A DNA stretch of 64,000 nt from Arthrobacter alkaliphilus (GTDB lineage Bacteria > Actinomycetota > Actinomycetes > Actinomycetales > Micrococcaceae), in contig NZ_JAKEEC010000002.1 in the NCBI RefSeq assembly GCF_021483235.1, positions 62,001 through 126,000 of the forward strand, read 5' to 3'. Below the pieces are notes generated by a model that was not told the origin of the DNA, made no database searches, and saw nothing but the letters and a program-made list of their open reading frames with translations. Positions 17,055-25,577 of the stretch are shown piece after piece. Position 1 is the stretch's first letter. Each line of letters opens with the position of its first letter. The position numbers and the translations under genes are program-made.

Positions 17055-17169
17055 CGGATCTCCTTCGTTCTGCTGCGTGTACCAAACGACGGCGACGCTG
17101 CCGCCGTGCAGCTGCCGACCGGCTACCAGCCTATCCCTGGGCGGAAGCCGCCGCCGGTAGGCTGGGTCG

Positions 17170-18258
17170 GTGAGCACTCTACGCAACCAGGACCGGTCAT
17201 GGGCCAGCGAGGCCATCCGGCGCATCGAGGCCGAGAACAACCGCTCGGCGGATACGCACCTCTACGCGGTCCCGCTCCCCGAACACTGGGGTGTCCACCT
17301 CTACCTCAAGGACGAATCGACGCACCGTTCGGGCAGCCTCAAGCACCGCCTGGCCCGCTCGCTTTTCCTCTACGGCCTGGTCAACGGCTGGATCACGGAA
17401 GGAACCACCATCGTTGAGGCTTCCAGCGGGAGCACGGCGGTGTCCGAGGCATATTTCGCGAGGCTGATCGGGCTTCCGTTCATCGCCGTCATGACCCGGA
17501 CCACCAGTCCCGAGAAGATCGCCCTCATCGAGGAGTTCGGCGGTGCCTGCCTCCTCGTGGACCACGCCTCGGAGGTCTATGCGATGGCCGAGGAGGTCGC
17601 GCGGACGTCCGGCGGCTACTACATGGACCAATTCACTTTTGCCGAGCGCGCCACTGACTGGCGGGGCAACAACAACATTGCGGAATCCATCTTCGAGCAG
17701 CTCGCCCTGGAAGAGCATCCGGTGCCGGAGTGGATCGTGGTGGGCGCCGGCACCGGTGGAACCAGCGCGACGATCGGCCGGTACCTGAGATACCACTGCC
17801 ACTCAACGCGGCTAGCCGTGGTCGATCCCGAAAATTCCGCGTTCTACCCTGGCTGGCGCGACGGCGTATCGGACTACTCGACGGGCATGCCGTCCAGGAT
17901 CGAAGGCATCGGCCGTCCACGCATGGAACCCAGCTTCGTCCCGGCCGTCATCGACACCATGATCCAGGTTCCCGATGCCGCTTCCGTAGCCGCCATGCGC
18001 CATCTGCGCCGGCTGGCAGGGCTGCACGCGGGCCCGTCCACGGGAACCAACCTGTGGGGTGTCTGCCAACTCATTGCCGAGATGGTGGCCCAGGGCAAGC
18101 GCGGGAGCATTGTGTCGCTCATGTGCGACGCCGGCGATCGCTACGCGGGCAGCTACCACAACGCCGACTGGCTCGCTGAGCGCGGCATCGATCCCGCCCC
18201 CTACGAGGGCGTGCTGGCTGACTTCTTCGAGACGGGCGCCTGGCCACGCGGCATGTAG
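17170..18258 (+). CDS. PLP-dependent cysteine synthase-fold enzyme, Cds1-like
   Basis: A 362-residue fold-type II PLP enzyme. The PLP lysine is probably Lys58 in [17 protein letters not shown] binds the substrate carboxylate and GAGTGGTSA holds the PLP phosphate. The length and pattern match the Cds1 group (M. tuberculosis Rv3684), which breaks cysteine to pyruvate, ammonia and H2S, rather than CysK or CysM. The start is GTG. The divergent sulfurtransferase gene supports a role in cysteine or sulfide handling. Whether it makes or breaks cysteine cannot be told from sequence. Confidence 0.85.
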   Translation: MSTLRNQDRSWASEAIRRIEAENNRSADTHLYAVPLPEHWGVHLYLKDESTHRSGSLKHRLARSLFLYGLVNGWITEGTTIVEASSGSTAVSEAYFARLIGLPFIAVMTRTTSPEKIALIEEFGGACLLVDHASEVYAMAEEVARTSGGYYMDQFTFAERATDWRGNNNIAESIFEQLALEEHPVPEWIVVGAGTGGTSATIGRYLRYHCHSTRLAVVDPENSAFYPGWRDGVSDYSTGMPSRIEGIGRPRMEPSFVPAVIDTMIQVPDAASVAAMRHLRRLAGLHAGPSTGTNLWGVCQLIAEMVAQGKRGSIVSLMCDAGDRYAGSYHNADWLAERGIDPAPYEGVLADFFETGAWPRGM

Positions 18259-18276
18259 GCCACGCCGCGGGCTGAG

Positions 18277-18933
18277 CTAGACCTCCACCGATTCCCGCGG
18301 CGACAACCTCGAGTAGCTGGTACCGTATCGCGCCCCGATCCGGGTGACGTGGCCTTCCACCAGTCCCCGTCCGAGTTCGTTGAGCAGGCCGTCGTGGACC
18401 GGGTAGGCCTTGGGCGCGCGGACCGCGATGACGAAGTCAACCACTTCGCCCACCTTTGACCAGGGCGCGTGAATGGGCACAAGCAGGGTTTGCACGTCGA
18501 TGCCGTCAGGCACAACGAAGGAATCCCCTGGGTGGAAGATGTTTTCGTCGATGAGGTAGCCGATGTTGGCCACTACCGGAATCTGCGGGTGGATGAGGGC
18601 GTGCTGCCCTCCGAACGAACGAATCGCGAAGCCCCCGGCTTCAAAGGACGTGCCGGGCTCGACGGCGTGAACCCGCTCGCCGTCGTCGCCCGCCTTTCCG
18701 GCGAGCTGGGAAGCGACCCCCGAAGGCGCGTGCACCTGCAGCCCGGGGTTCCCCTTGAGTGCCGCCACGATCGCGTCAGGGTCAAAATGGTCGGCGTGCT
18801 CGTGCGTGATCAGCACCGCGTCGGCGCCCGCTAGCGCTTCCTCCGACTCGGAAAAGGTGCCGGGGTCGATCACGAGGACCTGGCTGTCCTTTTGCAGGCG
18901 GACACAAGCGTGGGTGAACTTGGTGAGCTTCAT
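18277..18933 (-). CDS. MBL-fold metal-dependent hydrolase (UlaG-like)
   Basis: A 218-residue metallo-beta-lactamase-fold protein. The metal motif HxHxDH is seen as THEHADHF near residues 63-70, after MKLTKFTHACVRLQKDSQVLVIDPG; further ligands are in GGQHALIHPQIP and HPGDSFVVP. The family includes lactonases and phosphodiesterases, and the substrate here is unknown. It converges with the Cds1-like gene (18 bp between stops) and diverges from zur. Confidence 0.9.
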   Translation of the reverse strand: MKLTKFTHACVRLQKDSQVLVIDPGTFSESEEALAGADAVLITHEHADHFDPDAIVAALKGNPGLQVHAPSGVASQLAGKAGDDGERVHAVEPGTSFEAGGFAIRSFGGQHALIHPQIPVVANIGYLIDENIFHPGDSFVVPDGIDVQTLLVPIHAPWSKVGEVVDFVIAVRAPKAYPVHDGLLNELGRGLVEGHVTRIGARYGTSYSRLSPRESVEV

Positions 18934-19029
18934 GCAGCCAGCCTAGGGCGGGCCTCCGGTGGTGTCCACGAACCGCCATCCGGGCAGGACCTGCTGGTAA
19001 CGTGGGTATTTGCGAACGTCCACATCGAA

Positions 19030-19539
19030 ATGAGTCCACGAATGTCACAGGGCGCCCATGCCGCCACGTCCGGGTCCGCAGCACAGTCCCTCGCCGAGGT
19101 GAAGGGTGCTGCCGCCAAGGATCCTGCCGTCAAGGAGCAACGCGTCACCAAGCAGCGCCTGGCCGTCAGTGCCGCCTTGGACGAACTCGATGACTTTGTG
19201 AGCACCCAGGAACTGTACCGGCTGCTCCAGAACCAAGGTGTCTCGGTGTCGCTGGCCACTGCGTACCGCATTCTGCAGTCGCTTGCCGACGACGGTCTGG
19301 TCGATGTTCTGAGGAATGCCGATGGCGAAGCCGTCTACCGCCGTTGTGCGGTCACCGGCCACCACCACCACTTGCTCTGCCGCAATTGCGGCAAGGCCGT
19401 CGAAGTGGAAGCCCCGGCGGTTGAGACGTGGGCAGCCCGGGTTGCCGCCGACAACGGCTACACCGAAGTGGCACACACGGTGGAAATTTTCGGCCTGTGC
19501 CCCGAGTGCACCGCCAAGAAGGCTGCGGGCCTGCTCTAG
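19030..19539 (+). CDS. zur: Fur-family zinc uptake regulator Zur
   Basis: A 169-residue Fur-family repressor. The winged helix holds TKQRLAVSAALDELDDFVSTQELYRLL and SLATAYRILQSLADDGLVDVL. Metal sites are in the GHHHHLLCRNCGKAVEV stretch and the C-terminal CPECTAKK, the two CxxC pairs of the structural zinc. The call as Zur rather than Fur rests on the facing znuABC operon; its stop shares the palindrome CTAG with the znuB stop. A second in-frame ATG at 19042 is an equally possible start. Confidence 0.92.
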   Translation: MSPRMSQGAHAATSGSAAQSLAEVKGAAAKDPAVKEQRVTKQRLAVSAALDELDDFVSTQELYRLLQNQGVSVSLATAYRILQSLADDGLVDVLRNADGEAVYRRCAVTGHHHHLLCRNCGKAVEVEAPAVETWAARVAADNGYTEVAHTVEIFGLCPECTAKKAAGLL

Positions 19540-20453
19540 CCGGCTACCGTCTGGCCTTCCACGGCCTCACCAACGGCAACGTGGGGGCGGACGATCCGGC
19601 CGTTGATTCCGCGCTTGGCGCGCACAGAGCCGATGATCCTGCACACCACATAGATCAGGAACGACAACGTGGTGACATACGGGCTGATCGGAATCCTGCT
19701 GCCGAGCGCGAGGAGGATGCCGCCGACGGTGGCCGTGACCGCGAAAAGCACGCTCAACACGACCACGAGCCGCGGCGACGTGGTTACCCGGAGGGCGGCC
19801 GCCGCGGGCGTGATCAGCAGGGCCAGCACCAGGAGCGCGCCGACAATCTGGATGGACAAGGCCACGCTGACGCCGAGCAACACCATGAAGGCGATCGCCA
19901 GGCCACGGACCGGCACTCCCCTGGCTTCCGCCATCTCGGGGTCCACGCTCGCGAAGCTGAGCGGGCGCCATATAGCGGCCAGCGCGAGCATGACCACCAC
20001 GGCCGTGCCTGCCAGGACCTGGAGCTGGACGGTGTCCACCGAAACGATCTGTCCGGTCAGGAGCCCGAACTTATTGGCCGCGCGCCCTTGGTAGAGGGCA
20101 AGGAACAAGATGCCCAGGCCAAGCCCGAACGGCATGATGACGCCGATGATCGAGTTCTTGTCCCGCGCCCGTCCGCCCATGATTCCCAGGAGCAGCGCAG
20201 CCGCAACGGATCCCGCGAGCGAACCGAAGATGATGTCAGACCCGATAAGCAGGGCAAAGGAAGCGCCGGCGAAAGACAACTCCGAAATGCCGTGCACGGC
20301 GAACGCGAGGTCCCTCTTCATGACAAAAGTGCCCACGAGCCCGCCGAGCAGGCCAAGGACCGCACCGGCCCAAATGGAATTCTGGACCAAGGCGAGCAGC
20401 TCGCCGTAGTTTTCGAAGTTGAAGATGGAGTGCAGGATGCTGCCGAGATCCAT
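19536..20453 (-). CDS. znuB: Zinc ABC transporter, membrane permease
   Basis: A 305-residue ABC-3 family permease with about eight membrane helices. Typical stretches are GTFVMKRDLAFAVHGISELSFAGASFALLIG and ALLVLALLITPAAAALRVT. It forms the channel of a zinc (or manganese) importer with the ATPase gene directly upstream (1 bp between) and the binding lipoprotein gene further upstream. The adjoining zur gene supports zinc as substrate. The last residues after VVCRIIGSVRAKRG are a cytoplasmic tail. Confidence 0.93.
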   Translation of the reverse strand: MDLGSILHSIFNFENYGELLALVQNSIWAGAVLGLLGGLVGTFVMKRDLAFAVHGISELSFAGASFALLIGSDIIFGSLAGSVAAALLLGIMGGRARDKNSIIGVIMPFGLGLGILFLALYQGRAANKFGLLTGQIVSVDTVQLQVLAGTAVVVMLALAAIWRPLSFASVDPEMAEARGVPVRGLAIAFMVLLGVSVALSIQIVGALLVLALLITPAAAALRVTTSPRLVVVLSVLFAVTATVGGILLALGSRIPISPYVTTLSFLIYVVCRIIGSVRAKRGINGRIVRPHVAVGEAVEGQTVAG

Positions 20454-21287
20454 TTAGTGACCTTCCTCCACGCCGGCGTGGGCGTCGTCGTGGTAGTGGG
20501 TCGTCGCGTCCGGAAGGCCGACCACGACGATCCTGCCGTTCGCGCGAATGACCTCGACGCGGCTGTTGTACAGCTCGGACAGAACCTCGGTGGTCATGAC
20601 CTCATCCGGTGTTCCCACCCGGAACCTGCCGCCGGCAAGGTAAAGTACGCGGTCCACGTAGTCGATGACCGGGTTGATCTCGTGGGTCACGAACACCACG
20701 GCGCTGTTCCGCTGGCGGCATTGCTGGTTGATGAGGGCGCTCACTGCCTGCTGGTGGTGCAGGTCCAAGGACAGCAGCGGTTCGTCGCACAGCAGGAGTT
20801 CAGGCTCCGTGGCGAGGGCTTGTGCCACCCGGAGCCTCTGTTGCTCCCCGCCGGACAATTGGCCAAGCGGCACGCGGGCGTAATCACTCGCCCCCACCAA
20901 GTCCAGGAGGGCGTCGACGCGCTCATTGACGGTTTTGGTTTTGATCCGCAGGCCCCAGCGGTGGCCATCGACGCCGAGGGCAACCAGGTCCCTGGCACGC
21001 AAGGGCGTATCCGGGGCAAAGGACTTCTGCTGCGGAATGTACCCGATCTTCCTGCTGCCGCGTTCCACGGCTTGCCCGGCCACGGTCACGGTCCCGGAGT
21101 GAAGCTGCTGCAGCCCGAGGAGGACCTTGAGGAAGCTGGTCTTGCCGCTGCCGTTTGGGCCAAGCACGGCGAAGAACTCACCCGCCTGGATGTCCACGTC
21201 GAGGCCCTTCCAGAGGGCGCGCTGGCCAAACTGCAGGCCCGCGCCGCGAAGGCTCACTACCGGTGTCAAAAAGATTCCTCGATCCAT
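20454..21287 (-). CDS. znuC: Zinc ABC transporter, ATP-binding protein
   Basis: A 277-residue ABC ATPase. Walker A GPNGSGKTS near residue 45, signature LSGGEQQRL, Walker B LLLCDEPLLSLD and the switch His in FVTHEIN are all intact. A His-rich C-terminus (DATTHYHDDAHAGVEEGH) may buffer or sense zinc, as seen in some ZnuC proteins. It lies 1 bp from znuB and 120 bp after znuA, from which it is separated by a strong hairpin. Confidence 0.94.
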   Translation of the reverse strand: MDRGIFLTPVVSLRGAGLQFGQRALWKGLDVDIQAGEFFAVLGPNGSGKTSFLKVLLGLQQLHSGTVTVAGQAVERGSRKIGYIPQQKSFAPDTPLRARDLVALGVDGHRWGLRIKTKTVNERVDALLDLVGASDYARVPLGQLSGGEQQRLRVAQALATEPELLLCDEPLLSLDLHHQQAVSALINQQCRQRNSAVVFVTHEINPVIDYVDRVLYLAGGRFRVGTPDEVMTTEVLSELYNSRVEVIRANGRIVVVGLPDATTHYHDDAHAGVEEGH

Positions 21288-21334
21288 GGGGTTCGCGAAG
21301 CGACGTCGCTGCCGGCCCGCTGGTGGATGAACTG

Positions 21335-21385
21335 GGCGGGCCCCGCAGCCGCCCTGTATATCTTAGGACGATTGCGGGGCCCGCC
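21335..21385 (-). terminator. Intra-operon hairpin between znuA and znuC
   Basis: A perfect 13-bp inverted repeat GGCGGGCCCCGCA / TGCGGGGCCCGCC with a 25-nt loop. With no T-tract it is more likely an attenuating or mRNA-processing hairpin that sets more binding protein than transporter. Confidence 0.55.
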
Positions 21386-21407
21386 TGTTCTTATCCGCTG
21401 GGGCTTT

Positions 21408-22382
21408 TTACTTGTTCAGCGCAGCGGCGACGTTGCCCACGTTGTCCGTCATCCACGCAACGTAGTCCTTGCCCTCGGGAAGGGTCTCGGTGAAACCGAC
21501 CACCGGAACGCCGGCAGCGGATGCCGCAGCCTTCAGCTTTTCCGTCTCGGCGCTGGCGGTCTGCTCGTTGTACGCGAGGAAGCGAACGGACTTCGAGGTA
21601 ATCAGGTCACTCGTTTCCTTGACTGCTGCCGGCGGAACGTCCGAGCCGGCCTCAATGGCATGGCTGAACTGCTCGGGCGTCTTGTTCTCCAAGCCCGCGG
21701 CTTCAAGCAAGTACCCGGGAACGGGCTCGGTAATTGCGACCGGAGCGGAACCCTTGGAAGCCTTGATCGCCGCGACCTTGGCGCTGAGTCCGGTGAGCGA
21801 GGACTTGAACTTGTCGGCGTTGGCGGTGAAGGTCTTGGCATCGGCAGCGTCCAGGCTTCCGAGCTTCGCAGCGACAGCATCGGCCACTTTCGCCATCGCG
21901 TCGAAGTTGTACCAGACGTGCTCGTTGAACCCCTCGGGCGCCGCAGCGGCAGATGCGCCGGGGGTTGCCGCGGGAAGGAGCCCCGAAACGTTGACGGCGG
22001 TAATGGTCTTGTCCGCCGAAACCTTGCCCTCATCGGCCAGCTTGCTGAAGAAATCGTCGTAGCCCGCGCCGTTGTCGATCACCAGCTGGGCCTTCGAGAC
22101 GGCCAGCTTGTCCTGGGTGCTTGCCTCGTAGGAATGCGGATCCTGGCTGGTCTTGCTGATGATGGAGGTGACTGACACCTTGTCACCGCCCACATTCTTG
22201 GCGATGTCGCCGTACACGCTGGTGGAGGCGACCACATCGATCACTTTGGAGGACGAGGCCGGCGGCGTTGCGGCAGGTGCCGAGCAGGCGGAAAGCAGGA
22301 CGGCGGCTGCCGCGGACGCGGAAAGCAGCGTAACGGGAGAAAGGCGGGCGGCAAGGGAAAAGCGGGCGGCGGTACGACGCAC
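21408..22382 (-). CDS. znuA: Zinc ABC transporter, substrate-binding lipoprotein
   Basis: A 324-residue cluster A-I binding protein. An Arg-rich signal peptide ends at a LLSACSA lipobox. Zinc-ligand histidines are probably those in QDPHSYEAS and NEHVWYNFD, with further ligands toward YNEQTAS and GFTETLPEG. A short Ala/Pro linker follows the lipid anchor. It brings zinc to ZnuB outside the membrane. It is the first gene of the operon; a perfect 23-bp palindrome 51 bp upstream of its start is a likely Zur site. Confidence 0.93.
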   Translation of the reverse strand: MRRTAARFSLAARLSPVTLLSASAAAAVLLSACSAPAATPPASSSKVIDVVASTSVYGDIAKNVGGDKVSVTSIISKTSQDPHSYEASTQDKLAVSKAQLVIDNGAGYDDFFSKLADEGKVSADKTITAVNVSGLLPAATPGASAAAAPEGFNEHVWYNFDAMAKVADAVAAKLGSLDAADAKTFTANADKFKSSLTGLSAKVAAIKASKGSAPVAITEPVPGYLLEAAGLENKTPEQFSHAIEAGSDVPPAAVKETSDLITSKSVRFLAYNEQTASAETEKLKAAASAAGVPVVGFTETLPEGKDYVAWMTDNVGNVAAALNK

Positions 22383-22433
22383 AGGAAACCTCGGATCTAC
22401 CGAATCAACAGGGGACCCACTGAGTGTAATCCA

Positions 22434-22456
22434 TAAATAGGAATGATTCCTATTTA
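22434..22456. promoter_or_regulatory. Perfect 23-bp palindrome, candidate Zur box of znuABC
   Basis: Arms TAAATAGGAAT and ATTCCTATTTA flank a central G. It is AT-rich in a GC-rich genome, lies about 50 bp upstream of znuA, and has the general shape of Fur-family boxes. The zur gene is next to the operon. Confidence 0.8.
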
Positions 22457-22498
22457 GAAAACAAGATTGCCGGCGCCCACCCCTGGCGGAACGCGAGG

Positions 22499-23569
22499 TT
22501 ACGCTGACTCGGGACCGCCCAGCCGCCGAATAACCCTGGCCTGGGTGGCATCGCGGATCTCCCCGACAAGCTGTTCGATGACGTCTTCCAGGAACAACAC
22601 GCCCAGGGTCGCCCCGCCGATGCCCACAACACGGCCCAAGTGCGACCCCGTCCGCTGCATCATGGCCATGGCATCTTCAACCTCGTCCTCGGGTGCGAGG
22701 TTCACGAGGGACCGGATCCGGCTTTCCGCGATCGGATAGCGGCGTCCCTCCTCGGGGATGGAAAGCACGTCCTTGATGTGCAGGTACCCCGTCAGCTCGC
22801 CGTCGTCGTCCAATACGGGGAATCGGGAGAACCCGGTGCGGCTGACAGCTTTCTCGAGTTGCCGCGGCGTAGACCCGGGCTGGAGGGCAACCAGTTTGTC
22901 CCGCGGGACCATAATGTGCGCAACCGTGTGCTCGGAAAACTCCAAAGCTCCGGTCAGGAGGCCGGCGTCGTCGTCCACCAGCCCGTGACGGGTCGATTCC
23001 TGCACGATGGACTGGACTTCCTCGAGGGTGAAGGAGGAAGTCACCTCATCCTTGGGCTCGATCTTCATCAAGCGAAGGATGCCGTTGGCCAGCCAGTTCA
23101 AGGTCCAGATGACAGGCTTCACGAAGCGGGCCACATGGACCAAAGGCGGAGCCAGCAGCAAAGCCGCCTTGTCCGCGACAGATACCGAGATGTTCTTGGG
23201 TACCATTTCGCCAAAGGTCACATGGAGGAAGGTGACGGCCAGCAAGGCAACCGCAAAGGCGATGATGTCAGCCAATTGGCCAGGAACGCCCACGGACTCC
23301 AGCGGCGCACCCAGCAAATGGTGGATGGCAGGCTCGGCCACAAGGAGAATCAGCAAGGAACAGACGGTGATGCCAAGCTGGGCACACGCCAGCATCAGCG
23401 AGACGTGTTCCATCGCATAGAGCGTGGTCTGGGCGCGCTTTGACCCGTGCTGGGCCAAAGGCTCGATCTGGCTGCGGCGCGCGGACATCACGGCGAACTC
23501 GGCGCCGACAAAGAAGGCGTTGCCGATCAACAGCACCACGAGCCACAGGATTCCTACCCAGTCGCTCAT
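22499..23569 (-). CDS. CNNM/HlyC-CorC family membrane protein (DUF21 plus CBS)
   Basis: A 356-residue membrane protein. Residues 1-170 form the DUF21 transmembrane domain (SDWVGILWLVVLLIGNAFFVGAEF, FGEMVPKNISV), and residues 200-340 form a CBS pair (TVAHIMVPRDKLVALQPG, GFSRFPVLDDDGELTGYLHIKDVL). The C-terminal CorC_HlyC domain is missing, unlike its upstream neighbour. Members are linked to magnesium or cobalt efflux; the hemolysin label is historic. The start overlaps the stop of the upstream paralogue (ATGA), so the two may form a heteromer. Confidence 0.92.
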   Translation of the reverse strand: MSDWVGILWLVVLLIGNAFFVGAEFAVMSARRSQIEPLAQHGSKRAQTTLYAMEHVSLMLACAQLGITVCSLLILLVAEPAIHHLLGAPLESVGVPGQLADIIAFAVALLAVTFLHVTFGEMVPKNISVSVADKAALLLAPPLVHVARFVKPVIWTLNWLANGILRLMKIEPKDEVTSSFTLEEVQSIVQESTRHGLVDDDAGLLTGALEFSEHTVAHIMVPRDKLVALQPGSTPRQLEKAVSRTGFSRFPVLDDDGELTGYLHIKDVLSIPEEGRRYPIAESRIRSLVNLAPEDEVEDAMAMMQRTGSHLGRVVGIGGATLGVLFLEDVIEQLVGEIRDATQARVIRRLGGPESA

Positions 23570-25035
23570 GCCGCACGTCCTTGCCGGCCGGCTTTGGCCA
23601 CAGGGTTGTCAACGGCGTCGTTTGGCGAACCGCCGGACTCCTTGCCCAACCGCTTTCGCGCCTGCTTCCTGCCTTGCCATCCGCTCGAATCACTTTCCTC
23701 GGTGCCTTCATCGCCGTCGGCATCATCGTCAGTGTCGGGCGGCGCAGCGGGGTGGAAGCAAATGCGGTCGATCCGGCGGCCGTCCATCCGGGTGACGGCC
23801 AGGGTGCCGCCGCCTGCCTCGACGACGTCGCCGACCACCGCGATCCGTCCAAGTTGGCTCATCACGTAACCGCCGACCGTCTCGTAAGCGGGGTCGTCGG
23901 GCACCGTAAGGCCCGGAACCTGTTCGCTGACTTCGTCCGGACGCAAAAGACCAGGGAAGTACCAGTCGCCTGAAGCGCTCTGCAGCAAGCCGGGCCGGAC
24001 CTTGTCATGCTCATCGGCCACTTCGCCTACGATTTCTTCCACCAGGTCCTCAAGGGTGGCGATCCCCGCAGTTCCGCCGTACTCATCGAGCACGACGGCG
24101 AGTTGCAGGTTGCCCTCGCGAAGTTCCAAAAGCAGGGCGTCAAGATGGATGGTCTCGGGAACCCTCAGGACTTCGGACATGATGGCTCCGGCCTCGAGCC
24201 GGCTCCTGCGTTCCGACGGGACGGACACGGCTTTCTTGATGTGCACGACGCCGCGGATGTCATCTGCCGATTCGCCGATGACTGGGAAGCGCGAATAGCC
24301 GGTCCGGCGGGCCGCTTCGATGATGTCCGATACCGGCTGGTCGGCGTCTATGGTTTCCATGCGGATGCGCGGGGTCATGACGTCCGCGGCCGTCCGCGCC
24401 GAGAAGTTCAGGGTCCGGGCAAGAAAGTTGGCCGTCCCGGCGTCGAGGGTTCCCAGCTCGGCCGAACGACGCACCAAGGAGGCCAGTTCGGAAGGCGAGC
24501 GGGCACCCGAGATTTCCTCCTTGGCCTCCAGTCCCACGAGGTTGAGCACCTTGTTCGAGAAGCCGTTGAGCACAACGATTGCCGGCTTGAACACGGCCGT
24601 GAACAGCAGTTGCGGGCGGGCCAACGCCCGGCCCAGCGGGAATGCCAAGGCCAGGGCCATGTTCTTCGGAACGAGTTCGCCGATCAGCATCGACAAACCG
24701 GTGGCCAAGGCCATGGCCAGGACGAGGGACACGGACTGCGCGGCGGCCTCGGGCAGCCCGGCCAAGAGCAGCGGTCCACGCAAGAGCGAGCCGACCGACG
24801 GCTCCATGACGAAGCCGGTCAACAGGGTGGTGAGGGTGATTCCCAATTGGCAGCTTGAAAGCTGGGTCGAAAGGGACTTGAGGCATCTGAGCAACGCCGC
24901 TGCGGCGTGGTCGCCGCCGTCGACCGCTCTTTGGACCGTTGACTGGTCGAGCGCCACAAGCGAAAACTCGACGGCGACAAAGAAGCCGGTGCCCAGAATC
25001 AGGAGCACGCCGGCGAGAAGGAAAAGCCACTCCAT
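23566..25035 (-). CDS. CNNM/HlyC-CorC family membrane protein (DUF21, CBS, CorC domains)
   Basis: A 489-residue paralogue of the downstream gene. DUF21 covers about residues 1-190 (GTGFFVAVEFSLVALDQS, IGELVPKNMALALAF), a CBS pair 215-340 (TAADVMTPRIRMETI, AVVLDEYGGTAGIATLEDLVEEIVGE), and a CorC_HlyC transporter-associated domain 355-435 (PDDPAYETVGGYVMSQLG). An acidic, then basic tail ends the protein. Probably a divalent-cation (Mg/Co) exporter or regulator in the membrane. Its stop overlaps the start of the shorter partner, and the pair is common side by side in actinobacteria. Confidence 0.93.
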   Translation of the reverse strand: MEWLFLLAGVLLILGTGFFVAVEFSLVALDQSTVQRAVDGGDHAAAALLRCLKSLSTQLSSCQLGITLTTLLTGFVMEPSVGSLLRGPLLLAGLPEAAAQSVSLVLAMALATGLSMLIGELVPKNMALALAFPLGRALARPQLLFTAVFKPAIVVLNGFSNKVLNLVGLEAKEEISGARSPSELASLVRRSAELGTLDAGTANFLARTLNFSARTAADVMTPRIRMETIDADQPVSDIIEAARRTGYSRFPVIGESADDIRGVVHIKKAVSVPSERRSRLEAGAIMSEVLRVPETIHLDALLLELREGNLQLAVVLDEYGGTAGIATLEDLVEEIVGEVADEHDKVRPGLLQSASGDWYFPGLLRPDEVSEQVPGLTVPDDPAYETVGGYVMSQLGRIAVVGDVVEAGGGTLAVTRMDGRRIDRICFHPAAPPDTDDDADGDEGTEESDSSGWQGRKQARKRLGKESGGSPNDAVDNPVAKAGRQGRAA

Positions 25036-25577
25036 CAGAGGCCGCCGAATGGAGCGTGCGGCAGGAGCGGGAGATAAGCAGAGCTAAAGGCCGGTTGGCC
25101 CGGCGGGGGTTGGTCTGACGCGGCGGATGAACGATCCGCTGGCCGGCCGGCCAAGAGCTCCGGGGTGCGATGGGCATGTGTACGGGCATTGCCGGCTCGG
25201 CGGGTGCGCTGCGCGGAGATTGCCGAACGGCTCCCCCTGCAGCTCCCAGGCCGGCACCTAGAATTACTGTCCATAAGGATTCAAGTCTACAGTCCGGCCG
25301 CGGCGCGGCTTCACGCGGCTTCACAGGCGTAGGCCGGGTCGCCCGACGGAGCAAACGAGCGCAAAATCCCGGTAAGGAAGAGCCCCCTGCGGGAACGGAA
25401 GTCAAGGCGTACCGCGATTGACATGATTTAGATCACCACTATTGGCAGATAGCCGCCGCTCGTCACTAGACTGGCTAGGGTCTGAGTTCGCGGGACCCGG
25501 ACCCTGGCTCGCTTTGCACCCCCTGCAGTTCCCCGGGCCAGCTGGACATCAACACTCATGGAAGAGGCGTATTTCAA
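25036..25577. other. Divergent intergenic region before kgd, with candidate FNR-like site
   Basis: This 542-bp stretch has no convincing coding frame. Near its right end lies TTGACA (25418-25423) overlapping TGAT-TTAG-ATCA (25424-25435), a perfect TGAT-N4-ATCA palindrome like an FNR/CRP-type core. Two TAnnnT -10-like hexamers (TAGACT 25467, TAGGGT 25476) follow. The rest holds nothing I recognise. Confidence 0.4.

Noticed and set aside
19428..22175. 915-codon open frame on the plus strand opposite znuABC
   Set aside because: The product is a low-complexity Arg/Gly/His-rich sequence and the minus strand holds three intact transporter genes.
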